The notes under the pieces are model-generated. The model made no database searches and had not been told where the DNA came from. It saw only the letters and a program-made list of their open reading frames with translations. From Vampirovibrio sp041737375 (GTDB lineage: Bacteria > Cyanobacteriota > Vampirovibrionia > Vampirovibrionales > Vampirovibrionaceae), in assembly GCF_041737375.1 (NCBI RefSeq), contig NZ_JBGSRV010000018.1, forward strand, positions 1 through 64,000: a DNA stretch of 64,000 bases, in the 5' to 3' direction. Positions 34,103 to 43,902 of the stretch are shown one piece after another. The number at the start of each line of letters is the position of its first letter. Position 1 is the first letter of the stretch. Made by a program: the position numbers and the translations under genes.

Positions 34103-35332
34103 TTGTCCGAGAGAATTCTGTTTATTTGCCATGACGGGGATTTATACGGCTCTCAACGCAGTTTAAGCCTGATAGTGGCCCATTTACCGCCAGAACATTA
34201 CCAGTGCTTCGTCTCCATGGCCCGCTCCGGCCCTTTGCAAGCCGTGCTGGAAAGCTATCCCAATGTGCAGGTACTCCGGCATCAGCGGTTGCAGTGGGTC
34301 AAACACGATCCTCGCAACTGGCTTCAAAAAATCGGGGATGTTATCAGCTTGGTGGCTTCCGCCTTTCCACGCACCTGGCTTCTGTTTAATACCATTCGCC
34401 GGGAAAAAATAAACCTGGTTCACACCAATGTAACAGTCTCTTTAGAAGGGGCCTTGGCGGCGGCCTTGGCGGGCGTTCCCCACGTATGGCATATTCGGGA
34501 ACTGTTTATGGAAAAAAACCCCAAATTTCACATGGTGCTGGGCCGGGCCTTGAGCAGGCGCATTATTGACCGTTTTTCCGATCAGGTCATCTGTATTTCC
34601 CATGCGGTGCGCGATCAGTTTGGTCCCTGTGTGGAGGAAGACCCGGACAAATATCGCCTGATTTACAACGCCATGACCTTTCAGAACTTGCCCTCCCTGC
34701 TGCTGTGGAACGATCACCAGCGGGCCATGATGAAATCCCTGTCTCTGGCTTCGCTGCGGGTGGCCGAGCAGGATGTGTTCCGCCTGGGGTACATTGGCAG
34801 GCTATCAGCAGGCAAGGGATTGCACGAACTACTGGCCGCTCTGGCCATTTTGCGGCAGCGGGGTTACGCCCTTCAGCTACTGGTGGCCGGAAGTTTTGTG
34901 GATGCCCCTTACGAAGAGCGCATTCAGGCCATGGTTCAGCACGAAGGGCTGGCGGATGCCGTGGTGTTTCTGGGCTATCAATCAGACCTGACCCCCATGT
35001 ACGAAGTGCTGGACTTGCTGGTGGTGCCTTCGGTGAATGAACCCTTTGGCCGGGTGGTGATTGAAGCCATGGCCAACGGAGTGCCTTGCATTGGGGCCAA
35101 CGCAGGCGGAATCCCAGAAATTATCGAGCATGAGGAAACCGGCTGGCTGTATCCCCCCGGTGATGTGTGGGCGCTGGCCGATATGATTGAGCCTTTGACC
35201 AGTACATTCTGGAAACTCGAAACAATTCGTCAAAACGCTAGACGGATGGTTTGTGAACGGTTTAACATTGAGACTCAAATCAGGATGCTGCAAGAATGTT
35301 ATCAGTCGGCGATGAATCGTCATCAGTTTTAA
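34103..35332 (+). CDS. GT4 glycosyltransferase
   Basis: 409 residues from TTG 34103, preceded by AAGGAG with 6-nt spacing. The frame is open further up to 34025 but lacks a binding site there. N-terminal domain: ILFICHDGDLYGSQRSLSLI and LVHTNVTVSLEGALAA. C-terminal GT-B domain: LGYIGRLSAGKGLHELL, VFLGYQSDLTPMYEVLDLLVVPS and NEPFGRVVIEAMANGVPCIGA, with the E-x7-E type motif of GT4 retaining transferases. The sugar donor is not predictable. The next GT gene overlaps its 3' end by 37 bp, so the two are coupled. Confidence 0.9.
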   Translation: MSERILFICHDGDLYGSQRSLSLIVAHLPPEHYQCFVSMARSGPLQAVLESYPNVQVLRHQRLQWVKHDPRNWLQKIGDVISLVASAFPRTWLLFNTIRREKINLVHTNVTVSLEGALAAALAGVPHVWHIRELFMEKNPKFHMVLGRALSRRIIDRFSDQVICISHAVRDQFGPCVEEDPDKYRLIYNAMTFQNLPSLLLWNDHQRAMMKSLSLASLRVAEQDVFRLGYIGRLSAGKGLHELLAALAILRQRGYALQLLVAGSFVDAPYEERIQAMVQHEGLADAVVFLGYQSDLTPMYEVLDLLVVPSVNEPFGRVVIEAMANGVPCIGANAGGIPEIIEHEETGWLYPPGDVWALADMIEPLTSTFWKLETIRQNARRMVCERFNIETQIRMLQECYQSAMNRHQF

Positions 35333-36651
35333 CCCAACCCGCTCCCCGAAAAATCAGAATAGGCATGGTGCTGGATCAGTCCTTCCCGCCCGATGCCCGT
35401 GTGGAGCGCGAAGCCGTGGCCTTGACCGAGGCCGGTTTTGAAGTGCATTTGCTGTGCGTCGCCTTGCCAGAATCCAGAGACGCCTCTGCCAATAGCCCTT
35501 TGCAAGGGACCTTGAATGACGAAGCCTACCTGGGCTTTTACATCCACCGGGTCAACCCGCAGGAAGTGCGGATTCAACTGCCTTTTTCCAGCAAAACCTC
35601 TCGCTTTTTATACAAGGGACTGGTCAAGAACTACTTTCATCACTTTAAAAATATCGATACGGTGTGGCATACCCTGATCCATCGGTTTGTGAAGTCCTAC
35701 GGCATTCAAATTTTGCACATCCACGATTTGCGTTTGGTGGATACCGGCCAAAGTGTGGCCCATCGCTACGGATTGCCATTGGTGGCGGATTTACACGAAA
35801 ACTATCCCGCCCTGATGCAAATGATGCGGGGCCGAAACAACCCCAAAAAAGGCGAAAAGCAGCGGCTTCGCTGGGATAAAATTGAATCAGCTTCCATTCA
35901 GCGGGCCTCTCAGGTGATTACAGTGGCAGCCGAGGCCAAAGAGCGTCTGCTGGCCAAAGGGGTTCCCCCCGAAAAAGTGCTGGTTCTTGAAAACACGGTG
36001 GATGTTGAGAAGTTTCTGGCGGCCCCCGTCAATCAGGACGTGGTTCGACAATATCGGCCCCATTTTGTACTGACTTACGTTGGGCATTTGAACGATAAGC
36101 ACCGGGGCATTCAAACCATTATTGAAGCCATGGCCATTCTGAAGGACGAAATCCCAGAAATGCGCTTTATCGGGGCTGGAGCCATTCGGGATCATTACTA
36201 TCACTACCTGGAGCCCATGATTGTGGCGGCGGGCCTGCAAGACCGGGTTCATTTTACCGGCTGGCTGGATGAAACCGACTTTGTAACTTACATTGAGGCC
36301 AGCGACATTTGTTTATGCCCTCATATTGTGAACGATCACACCAACGCCACCTTTCCAAACAAGGTATACCTCTATCACTTACTCAAAAAATCAGTGATCA
36401 CCAGCAATGCCGTTCCTTTACAGCGTTATATTGAAGAAACTGGCGGCGGGCTGGTTTATCAATCCGGCGATGCGGCCATGTTGGCTGATTTGATTCGCAT
36501 GCTTTACAATCGTCCCGATGTGCGCCGTGAAATGGCTTTGCGGGGTCATCAAGCCGTCATCGATCATTACAATTGGAAGCAAACCGCCCAGGGTTTGATT
36601 ACAATGTATCAACAACTGGCCAATCAAGTCCTCAGCCCGGTGGCTCATTAA
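35296..36651 (+). CDS. GT4-type glycosyltransferase
   Basis: 451 residues. The acceptor domain begins RIGMVLDQSFPPDARVEREAVAL with LHIHDLRLVDTGQSVAHR and DLHENYPALM. The donor domain shows VLTYVGHLNDKHRGIQTIIEA, MRFIGAGAIRDHY, RVHFTGWLDETDFVTYIEASDICLCPH. The usual second Glu motif is weaker (ATFPNKVYLYHLLKKSVI), as in subfamilies resembling FucT/WbuB-type enzymes. Cytosolic, membrane-associated. Overlap with the upstream GT and 29 bp to the WecC-like gene indicate one glycan operon. Confidence 0.87.
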   Translation: MLSVGDESSSVLTQPAPRKIRIGMVLDQSFPPDARVEREAVALTEAGFEVHLLCVALPESRDASANSPLQGTLNDEAYLGFYIHRVNPQEVRIQLPFSSKTSRFLYKGLVKNYFHHFKNIDTVWHTLIHRFVKSYGIQILHIHDLRLVDTGQSVAHRYGLPLVADLHENYPALMQMMRGRNNPKKGEKQRLRWDKIESASIQRASQVITVAAEAKERLLAKGVPPEKVLVLENTVDVEKFLAAPVNQDVVRQYRPHFVLTYVGHLNDKHRGIQTIIEAMAILKDEIPEMRFIGAGAIRDHYYHYLEPMIVAAGLQDRVHFTGWLDETDFVTYIEASDICLCPHIVNDHTNATFPNKVYLYHLLKKSVITSNAVPLQRYIEETGGGLVYQSGDAAMLADLIRMLYNRPDVRREMALRGHQAVIDHYNWKQTAQGLITMYQQLANQVLSPVAH

Positions 36652-36680
36652 CTCTTTACCTCATAGCGGAGCTTATTTTC

Positions 36681-37973
36681 ATGAATGTGTGCAGCGTTAC
36701 CGACAATCCTGAAATCGTGGTAGTCAACGATTCCCATCCAGCCGTTTCCGAAAACTGGGCGGCTTTGGCCCTTTCCTATCGCCGCGTTTGCGTGGTGGGA
36801 CTCGGCTATGTGGGCTTGCCAACCGCCTTGCTGTTTGCCTTACATGATTATTCCGTGCAAGGGGTGGATGTCAGCGAACGGGTACTGGGCAACATTCAAA
36901 ATTCCAAAGTGGGAGACGTCTATCCCGAGCTGTCCGACTGGTGGTCGGAAGTGTCCGCAGAAGGGAATTTCCAAGCCTCTGCCAAACCCGAGCCAGCCGA
37001 TGTCTTTTTAATTACGGTTCCCACCCCCATTCACGATGCTGATAAAACCTGTGATCTTTCCATGGTGCGGGCAGCCACCGCTTCTATTTTACCGGTTCTA
37101 AAGCCCGGTAACCTTGTTATTCTGGAGTCTACGGTACCTCCCGGCACCACCCGCAACGTGTTAAAACCCATGATTGAAGCCGAAACCGGCCTGCGGGTAG
37201 GGGAAGATATCCACCTGTGCTTCTCCCCGGAGCGGGTACTGCCAGGCAACACCACTTATGAGTTAATCCACAACGACCGGGTGATTGGCGGAACCACCCC
37301 GGAAGCCTCCATTTTGGGCCGCACCCTGCTTGGGCAGGTGATGCAGGGGCAGTTGCACGTTACCAATGATATTACCGCCGAATTCTGCAAGCTGGCTGAA
37401 AATACCTTCCGGGATGTGAACATTGCGCTGGCCAACGAGCTGTCGATTTTGGCCGATGAGTACGGGGTGGACATTACGGAAGCCCGTGAGCTGATTAACA
37501 TGCACCCCCGTGTCAACTTGCTGAAACCCGGCATTGGGGTAGGGGGGCACTGCATTGCGGTTGATCCCTGGTTCTTTGTGGAAGCCTCTCCCATCAATAC
37601 CCGCTTAATTTCCACCTCCCGGCTGGTGAACGATCGCATGCCCGAATACACGGTGCAAAAAATCCTGACTGCGGTTCAGGATATTCAAAACCCAAAAATC
37701 TGTCTGGCAGGCCTCTCTTACAAGCCAGAAGTGGGAGATACCCGTGAAAGCCCCGCCATGCGAGTGGTGGCCCTGCTGAAAGCAGAAGGCATTGACGTGG
37801 TGACCTTTGATCCCTTGTTGCCGGAGTATTCGGAAACGACACTGCTCCATGCCGCCAAAAACGCTGATTATTTAGCGGTTCTGGTGGGCCACTCCGCCAT
37901 TTTGGAAGTGATTCGAGATCAAGAGCCAGAGCTGCACCAGGTAATGCGGACCCCACGCGTGCATGTTTTTTAA
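36681..37973 (+). CDS. wecC: UDP-N-acetyl-D-mannosamine dehydrogenase (WecC-type)
   Basis: 430 residues from the ATG at 36681. NAD-dependent four-electron oxidation of a UDP-sugar to a uronate. Motifs are VVGLGYVGLPTALLFA, VPTPI, ESTVPPGTTRNVL, CFSPERVLPGNT, KLAENTFRDVNIALANELS, GVGGHCIAVDPWFF with the catalytic Cys, and GLSYKPEVGDTRESPA. The PERVLPG and AVDPWF variants point to the UDP-HexNAc dehydrogenases rather than UDP-glucose dehydrogenase. The longer open frame to 36573 runs inside the previous gene and is not used. The product would be a uronic acid for the surface glycan. Confidence 0.9.
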   Translation: MNVCSVTDNPEIVVVNDSHPAVSENWAALALSYRRVCVVGLGYVGLPTALLFALHDYSVQGVDVSERVLGNIQNSKVGDVYPELSDWWSEVSAEGNFQASAKPEPADVFLITVPTPIHDADKTCDLSMVRAATASILPVLKPGNLVILESTVPPGTTRNVLKPMIEAETGLRVGEDIHLCFSPERVLPGNTTYELIHNDRVIGGTTPEASILGRTLLGQVMQGQLHVTNDITAEFCKLAENTFRDVNIALANELSILADEYGVDITEARELINMHPRVNLLKPGIGVGGHCIAVDPWFFVEASPINTRLISTSRLVNDRMPEYTVQKILTAVQDIQNPKICLAGLSYKPEVGDTRESPAMRVVALLKAEGIDVVTFDPLLPEYSETTLLHAAKNADYLAVLVGHSAILEVIRDQEPELHQVMRTPRVHVF

Positions 37974-38023
37974 ATCCGGCTTCAGAAGAACCTGCGTTCC
38001 AGGTTAGGGCAGCACAGGCTGCC

Positions 38024-38791
38024 TTAACTCAGTGGAATGGCGCCCAGCAATTCTTTTAAGGCTTTGGATTTCTGGGCATCGGTGTGACCAGTCATGGCAT
38101 GGGCGAAATTAACCATAGCCTTGGCGTGCAAATCAGGACCAAAACCAGCTTTTTCAAAGCCCTCTGCCAGTTTTGAATGTCCAGCTCTGGACGCCTGAGC
38201 GGTTAAATTCCACCCTTTGTCATTCTGCTCAGGAATATCCAAAGCGGCAACCAAACGCCGCAAGGTTTCTGGATACTCAGCGGATTGATTGAACAGTTCC
38301 GCCGATTTCTCTTCTCTTAAAACCTTTAATCCCGCCTTTAATCCATTCTGATTTAAGTCAGACTGGATGCTTTTGGCAAAATCCTTTTTCAGGGCTTTGC
38401 CAAATTCAGAGAGGTCATAATGACCATCGTCTTGAATGAATTTTTCTAAAAAGCGTTTTCTTTCATTCGTAAAATTCAGATAAATATTTTTAATGGCATC
38501 GTTGTACGCAGTCGCCGCCAATTTCGGGTAAGTTTTCAATGCATTTTCATATTCAATCAGCGCAATTTCCGCAGGGGTAATACTCAAAGGCGCCCCTGAT
38601 TTCAGGGCGGTAAACACATCAACAGCCGCACTGTCTTTGTTTATATCTTCATATCTAAAGCGCGGAAGATGGCCATTATTCCGCAAAGCGAATAGGCTTT
38701 TGAACAGCTTATAGGACATTGCCCGAGACTCACCCTCTGAAACATGGGTTGAGAAACGGCCCTGCGGATGGGTAGCTGGATTGATGGACAT
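38024..38791 (-). CDS. hypothetical all-helical protein
   Basis: 255 residues from ATG 38791, with AGGAG 9 nt upstream. Charged and helical throughout, no signal peptide or membrane segment. A polar leader (INPATHPQGRFSTHVSEG) precedes the helical body. No family recognised. Convergent with the WecC-type gene and separated from the LegB-like cluster, so it need not belong to glycan synthesis. Confidence 0.6.
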   Translation of the reverse strand: MSINPATHPQGRFSTHVSEGESRAMSYKLFKSLFALRNNGHLPRFRYEDINKDSAAVDVFTALKSGAPLSITPAEIALIEYENALKTYPKLAATAYNDAIKNIYLNFTNERKRFLEKFIQDDGHYDLSEFGKALKKDFAKSIQSDLNQNGLKAGLKVLREEKSAELFNQSAEYPETLRRLVAALDIPEQNDKGWNLTAQASRAGHSKLAEGFEKAGFGPDLHAKAMVNFAHAMTGHTDAQKSKALKELLGAIPLS

Positions 38792-38947
38792 AACAAACAA
38801 CTCCTTGCCCGACGGGCCAATGAACTGTCTATTTGAAAACAGAGTGCTTTCAAAAAGTGATCACGGCTCAATCAAACCTGCGACAGAGAGCTGATAATAA
38901 GGCCGCCAAGCAAGTTTTTTGACCGGTTTAAACTGTTTAATGGGCGT

Positions 38948-39952
38948 TTAAACGTTATAAACGCCCGTTTTGTACTGTTCCAGTGATGCGGCCACGCTGT
39001 CAATGGTTAATGCCAACCCTTCCCGAAAGCTGAACTGCGGGGTCCAGCCTAGCAAGTGCCGGGCCTTTTGGTTAGCGGCCAGCAACAGTCCCACTTCACT
39101 TTTTTCGGGGCGCACTCGTTGTTCATCAGTCACCACCGGAACGTGGGGTTGTCCTAAAATATCCAATATTAAATGCAAGGTATCGCCAATGGTTTGGGTT
39201 TGACCGTTGCCTATGTTAATGGTTTCCCCCACGCTGGCATCGCATTCCGCCACCCGGATAAACCCTTGAGCGGTATCTTTCACAAAGGTAAAATCTCGCT
39301 GCGGGGTTAAAGAACCCACTTTAATCGGCTCACCCGTTTGGGCATGCTTTAAGGCCTGACTGATGATGGTGGGAATAATGGCTCGGGCCGATTGACGGGG
39401 GCCAAAGGTGTTAAAGGGCCGAATGGTGGCCACCGGCAAATCAAAGGACAAGTAGTAGCTCTCCGCCATTTTATCGGCGGCGATTTTGCTGGCGGAATAG
39501 GGCGATTGCCCTTGCAGGGGGTGGGCTTCATCAATCGGCGTGTAGCGGGCGGTGCCGTAAGTTTCACTGGTGGAGGTATGCACCAGTTTTTCCACGCCTT
39601 CCTGACGACAGGCTTCCAGCACATTCAAGGTGCCTTGCACATTCACGTTGACATAATGCTGAGGGGCAATGTAGGAATAAGGAATCCCGATCAGGGCCGC
39701 CAGGTGAAAAACAGCTTTGCACCCTTTCACAGCCTCTCTTACAAAAAAGGGATCGGTGATGTCGCCAGCCATAATTTCAAGCCGGTTTTTCAAGGCATCC
39801 GGCAAAGCTTCCAGATTGCCCCAATCGTTTCGGGAATTGTATTTAATCATGGCCCGAACCTGGCAGCCTTGCTCTAACAAAGCTTCCACCAGATGACTAC
39901 CGATAAAGCCACCGGCCCCGGTTACCAAGACTGACTGATTCCTTAAATCCAT
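38948..39952 (-). CDS. LegB-like NAD-dependent nucleotide-sugar 4,6-dehydratase
   Basis: 334 residues from ATG 39952; the frame is open further upstream but unconserved. SDR motifs: VTGAGGFIGSHLVEALL, YNSRNDWGNLEALP, FHLAALIGIPYSY, HTSTSETYGTARY, SPYSASKIAADKMAESYY, and RPFNTFGPRQSARAIIPTII. The YNSxNxWG, IPYSY and GPRQSARA blocks are characteristic of the LegB (GDP-GlcNAc 4,6-dehydratase) group rather than of RmlB or GalE. It would open a pathway to an amino-deoxysugar; no LegC aminotransferase is in the window, so legionaminic acid itself is not supported. It is the last gene of the 41767-38948 cluster. Confidence 0.82.
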   Translation of the reverse strand: MDLRNQSVLVTGAGGFIGSHLVEALLEQGCQVRAMIKYNSRNDWGNLEALPDALKNRLEIMAGDITDPFFVREAVKGCKAVFHLAALIGIPYSYIAPQHYVNVNVQGTLNVLEACRQEGVEKLVHTSTSETYGTARYTPIDEAHPLQGQSPYSASKIAADKMAESYYLSFDLPVATIRPFNTFGPRQSARAIIPTIISQALKHAQTGEPIKVGSLTPQRDFTFVKDTAQGFIRVAECDASVGETINIGNGQTQTIGDTLHLILDILGQPHVPVVTDEQRVRPEKSEVGLLLAANQKARHLLGWTPQFSFREGLALTIDSVAASLEQYKTGVYNV

Positions 39953-40001
39953 GTGGTAAAACCCTTTTGCTGAATGACTGAATGATCTCCCGAATAGAAC
40001 C

Positions 40002-40967
40002 CTATTTTGATTGAACCAGGGGCAGCGTATCCCCAATGTTGGCCCGCCAGTACTGAAGCTCTCGGCGCAGGCCCTGCTCAAGCGTGACTTGAGGCTTCCA
40101 GCCGGTATGCTGACGAATTTTGGTGATATCCGCCCAACTGACATCTTTTTGCTGCAAGCCGTGCAGCTTTAAGGCCACGGTTTTCAGGGCGTCTTTACTC
40201 AGCGCTGAATGGGCCAGCAGCAAATCCAGAGCGGCGCTAATGGGGGTGCTAATCCCTGAGCCAATGTTATAGACCTGCCCGCTTAGTTCATTTTGAGTAT
40301 GAATGGCGGATAAGGCCATTAAAGCCCCGGCCACGTCATCCACATGAATAAAATCTCGCCAGCTTCGGAGGTTATAAACCTGAATTTCGGACGGCAATGG
40401 CTGCAAGACTTCTGCCTGCACAATTTGGGCGGCCAGAGAAGCGATGGCTAAATGGCGCTCGGTGTTGCCATACACATTAAACACACGGGCAATCACCACC
40501 GGCAAATCGTAGCGACGGGCAAAGCTCTGGGCAATCTGGCTTTGGGCCAACTTGGAAATCCCATATTCGCCTTCCGGCTGACAAATGGTGTTTTCATCAA
40601 CCGCCTCGCCCCGCAAACCATACTCCGCCGCTGAGCCAACAACAATCACACGGGGCCTCAAGCCATTATCAATCACCGCCTGCAACAAACGACGGGTGCC
40701 TTCGGCGTTCACCCGCAACTGATTTTCAAACGGAGATTTGGGACTGGTGCCAATGCAGTGATAAATGATGTGCGGCTGAATTTGCCCCAGCCAGTGCAAT
40801 AAATTGGCATCCAGCAAATTGCCTTCCAGGCAGTGAGCGGCGGGCAGTTTCTCATCGTAGGTGCGGTTAAAACCGTAAACCTCGGTTTCCGGCAGACCCA
40901 ACAACTGGCGGGTTAAATGGCGGCCAATGTACCCCGTGCTGCCAGTCACCAGAATGCGACGGTTCAT
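40002..40967 (-). CDS. NAD-dependent nucleotide-sugar reductase/epimerase
   Basis: 321-residue SDR. It shows VTGSTGYIGRHLTRQLLG, the catalytic Ser region VVGSAAEYG, and EYGISKLAQSQ with Tyr-x3-Lys. RVFNVYGNTE and the substrate-site SWRDFIHVDDVAGAL follow. The pattern is closest to GDP-4-keto-6-deoxymannose reductases (Rmd-like). It could reduce the 4-keto product of the LegB-like enzyme downstream. The ATG overlaps the stop of the nucleotidyltransferase by 4 nt. Confidence 0.78.
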   Translation of the reverse strand: MNRRILVTGSTGYIGRHLTRQLLGLPETEVYGFNRTYDEKLPAAHCLEGNLLDANLLHWLGQIQPHIIYHCIGTSPKSPFENQLRVNAEGTRRLLQAVIDNGLRPRVIVVGSAAEYGLRGEAVDENTICQPEGEYGISKLAQSQIAQSFARRYDLPVVIARVFNVYGNTERHLAIASLAAQIVQAEVLQPLPSEIQVYNLRSWRDFIHVDDVAGALMALSAIHTQNELSGQVYNIGSGISTPISAALDLLLAHSALSKDALKTVALKLHGLQQKDVSWADITKIRQHTGWKPQVTLEQGLRRELQYWRANIGDTLPLVQSK

Positions 40968-41767
40968 GGTTGGGCCGACTCCGCCACAGGATCAACCACC
41001 GTGGGCAGCAATAATTCCCGCTTGTTTTGAAAATCGGTGACTGCGGTTTCATAGTCATCCACCCGGCCAATATCCAGCCAATACCCATTAAACGGGTAGG
41101 CCTGAATGGATTGCTGCTCGGCAATCAAGCGCTTCATGAGCTGATCAAAGCCAAAAAAAGTGTTTTCCGGTATGAAATCCAGAATGGCCCGGTTAAACAG
41201 GTAAATACCCATGCTTACGGAATGCTCCAGCATGGGCTTTTCAATAAAATTGTGAATGCGATGGGTGTCGCTATCAAATTCCAAAACCCCGAAATCAATT
41301 TTAGAAGTTCGACGGTAAACGGCAATGGTTGCCAAATTGGGTGCTTCTGACGGGTTGGCCTGACAGTGAAAATTAAACAAAGCGCCAAAGTTAATATCAG
41401 ACACAATGTCGGCGTTCATCACCAAAAAATTTTCGGGCAAGTCGGTCATGGCCTTCAGGGGGCCTGCGGTTCCCAAGGGTTGATCTTCACGGGCGTAAGT
41501 TATCGAAAGGCCCAGTTTGCGGCCATCCCCAAAAAACGCTTCAATCAGCTCGCTCAAATGGCCAACGGCCAAGGTAATTTCTGTAAAGCCATGCGCTTTT
41601 AATTGACGCAACACCAGCTCCAAAACCGGCATTTCTCCCAGTGGCACCAGTGCTTTGGGAAACAGGGTGGTGTAGGGCTTCAGCCGGGTGCCTTGTCCAC
41701 CCGCCAAAATAATGGCTCGACGACTGGAAGATGATGGCGTTAGGGAAGATGGGGGGACAGCGGTCAT
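40964..41767 (-). CDS. sugar-1-phosphate nucleotidyltransferase
   Basis: 267 residues from ATG 41767. Signature AIILAGGQGTRLKPYTTLFPKALVPLGEMP binds the NTP; later blocks are EDQPLGTAGPL, NADIVSDINF and NGYWLDIGRVDDYETA. No CBS domains or hexapeptide repeats. With LegB-like and Rmd-like genes following, guanylyl or uridylyl transfer to a hexosamine or mannose phosphate is likely; specificity cannot be read. First gene of a three-gene operon. Confidence 0.85.
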   Translation of the reverse strand: MTAVPPSSLTPSSSSRRAIILAGGQGTRLKPYTTLFPKALVPLGEMPVLELVLRQLKAHGFTEITLAVGHLSELIEAFFGDGRKLGLSITYAREDQPLGTAGPLKAMTDLPENFLVMNADIVSDINFGALFNFHCQANPSEAPNLATIAVYRRTSKIDFGVLEFDSDTHRIHNFIEKPMLEHSVSMGIYLFNRAILDFIPENTFFGFDQLMKRLIAEQQSIQAYPFNGYWLDIGRVDDYETAVTDFQNKRELLLPTVVDPVAESAQP

Positions 41768-41939
41768 ATCAGTCACGGATTGCTTACGATCAATGAGACA
41801 GGGACACAGGATTGGCCTAATATACCACAAACCCCTTGGTTTTCAGGGCAAGACCAAGACAGTTTAGCTGATCTTGTTTGGGAGTAGGCAAGGATCATAC
41901 ACTAAGGGGGCACTGATATTTTGGGAGACTGCACGCCAG

Positions 41940-42407
41940 ATGACCATTCACACCAGCACCCTGCAATACCGGCTGGCACGGCCTGCGGATAGCGAGGCTT
42001 TAATTGAGCTGATTTTAGCCATGGCCTGGGAAAGCGAGCAAATTAAACTAAACCCGAAAACCCTTCAAGCCGGGGTGATGGCCGTATTCAACCACCCCCA
42101 ACGGGGCACTTACTGGGTGATTGAACAGGAAAGCCAGCTGATTGGCTGCACCCTGATTACCGAGGAATGGAGCGATTGGAACAACGCCCCCTACTGGTGG
42201 ATTCAAAGTTTGTATATCCAGCCCCCATTTAGAGGGCAGGGCATGTTTGAAGGGTTGCTGGCTGTGATAGAACAAGCCGCCAAATCACAAGGCGCGCCAG
42301 AGCTTCGCCTGTATGTGGCCCAAAATAACCAGCGGGCCATCCGGGTGTATGAACGTACCGGCTTTGAAGCGGATCACTACCGCTGTATGACCCGAGCGCT
42401 AACTTAA
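41940..42407 (+). CDS. GNAT-family N-acetyltransferase
   Basis: 155 residues from ATG 41940. Acetyl-CoA site: IQSLYIQPPFRGQGMFEGLL, which carries the RGQG pyrophosphate loop, and the final NQRAIRVYERTGFEADHY strand-helix. The substrate is unknown; its position beside a nucleotide-sugar operon makes amino-sugar acetylation possible, but it is divergently transcribed. The 3' end overlaps glpK by 9 bp. Confidence 0.85.
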   Translation: MTIHTSTLQYRLARPADSEALIELILAMAWESEQIKLNPKTLQAGVMAVFNHPQRGTYWVIEQESQLIGCTLITEEWSDWNNAPYWWIQSLYIQPPFRGQGMFEGLLAVIEQAAKSQGAPELRLYVAQNNQRAIRVYERTGFEADHYRCMTRALT

Positions 42408-43886
42408 AACCCGGTTTACCGCCTGTTGCCAGCCCTGCATTAAACGGGCTCTTTCCGGTGCGGACATGGCAGGCTCAAAGCGTTCTGTTTGCTCGGCCAG
42501 CTGTTTAATTTCCTCCGGGTTTTGCCAGAATCCAACCGCCAACCCCGCCAGATAACCGGCCCCTTTGGCGGTCAGCTCCGGGTCATCGGCCCGCTCCACC
42601 GGAACATTCAGCATATCGGCCAAAAATTGAACCAGCACATTGGAGCGGGTCACGCCCCCATCCACCCGCAGGGTTTCCAGAGACAATCCCGCTTCAACTT
42701 GCATGGCATCCAGCACCGCCTTGGTTTGATAAGCCATGGATTCCAGTGCGGCCCGCACCAAATGGGCTTTGCCGGTATCCTGTGTAATCCCGAAAACGGC
42801 CCCTCGGGCGTTGGCATCCCAATAAGGCGCGCCCAAGCCCGCAAAAGCGGGAACCAGATACACCCCTTCATTGTGGGGAATGCTGCCAGCCAGGGTGTCC
42901 ACCTCCCGCATGTCCTCAATAACGTCCAGTTTTTTGCTGAGCCATTCCAGAGCGGCCCCTGCAAAAAAAATGGCGCCTTCCAAAGCGTAAGCGGGTTGGC
43001 CTTCCGCATCGGTGGCCAGGGTGGTTAATAAGCCTTGAGCCGAATGCACCGGGGTTTGCCCCGTATTCATGACCAAAAAAGCGCCGGTGCCGTAGGTGCT
43101 TTTGGCGGTACCCGGCATCCAGCATTTTTGGCCATGCAAGGCGGCTTGCTGATCGCCCGCAATGCCCGCCAAAGGCACTTCTATGCCTCCGGTTAAAGCC
43201 AGATCCATCACCCCAAAGCGCTGATTGGACGGAATCACTTCCGGCAACAGAGTTCTCGGAATGTCAAACAAGGCCAGCAAATCGGCATCCCATTCCCGCT
43301 GGTGAATGTTATACAACATGGTGCGAGAGGCGTTGGTCATATCGGTTACATGGCATTTTCCGCCACTCAATCGCCACAAAATATAGGTATCCACGGTGCC
43401 AAACAACAGCCGATTGTCAGCCAGCAGGGTTTGGCATTCCGGCACGTTACGCAGCAACCATTGAATTTTAGAAGCCGAAAAATAAGCGTCAATCACCAGC
43501 CCCGTTTTTTGCTGAATCATGGCGGCATGACCGTTTTGCTTCAGTAACTCGCAAGCCTCCGCCGTGCGCCGACATTGCCAAACAATGGCGTTATGAACCG
43601 GCTTTCCGGTTTGGCGATCCCACAAAATGACGGTTTCCCGTTGATTGGTTAACCCGGTGGCCGCAATGTTTTCCCAGCCCAGTCCGGCGGTGGTTAAAGC
43701 CGCCTGAGCCACTTGCAAGGTGAACTCCCACAGGGTTTTGGGATCATGTTCCACCCAGCCGGGTTGCGGATAAATTTGCTCAAACCCTTGCTGAGCGCGG
43801 GCAATAATGGCCCCGCTGCCATCCATAATACAGGCCCGGATACTGGTGGTGCCATGATCAAACACCAACAAATGGGAACGACTCAC
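42399..43886 (-). CDS. glpK: glycerol kinase
   Basis: 495-residue FGGY-family kinase making sn-glycerol 3-phosphate. Motifs: LVFDHGTTSIRACIMD, GWVEHDPKTLWEF, TGLTNQRETVILWDRQTGKP, NAIVWQCRRT, YGTGAFLVMNTG, FAGLGAPYWDANARGAVFG and DGGVTRSNVLVQFLAD. No glpF or glpD is adjacent. Length is typical. Confidence 0.96.
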   Translation of the reverse strand: MSRSHLLVFDHGTTSIRACIMDGSGAIIARAQQGFEQIYPQPGWVEHDPKTLWEFTLQVAQAALTTAGLGWENIAATGLTNQRETVILWDRQTGKPVHNAIVWQCRRTAEACELLKQNGHAAMIQQKTGLVIDAYFSASKIQWLLRNVPECQTLLADNRLLFGTVDTYILWRLSGGKCHVTDMTNASRTMLYNIHQREWDADLLALFDIPRTLLPEVIPSNQRFGVMDLALTGGIEVPLAGIAGDQQAALHGQKCWMPGTAKSTYGTGAFLVMNTGQTPVHSAQGLLTTLATDAEGQPAYALEGAIFFAGAALEWLSKKLDVIEDMREVDTLAGSIPHNEGVYLVPAFAGLGAPYWDANARGAVFGITQDTGKAHLVRAALESMAYQTKAVLDAMQVEAGLSLETLRVDGGVTRSNVLVQFLADMLNVPVERADDPELTAKGAGYLAGLAVGFWQNPEEIKQLAEQTERFEPAMSAPERARLMQGWQQAVNRVLS

Positions 43887-43902
43887 TTCTTATAGCCTCA
43901 AA

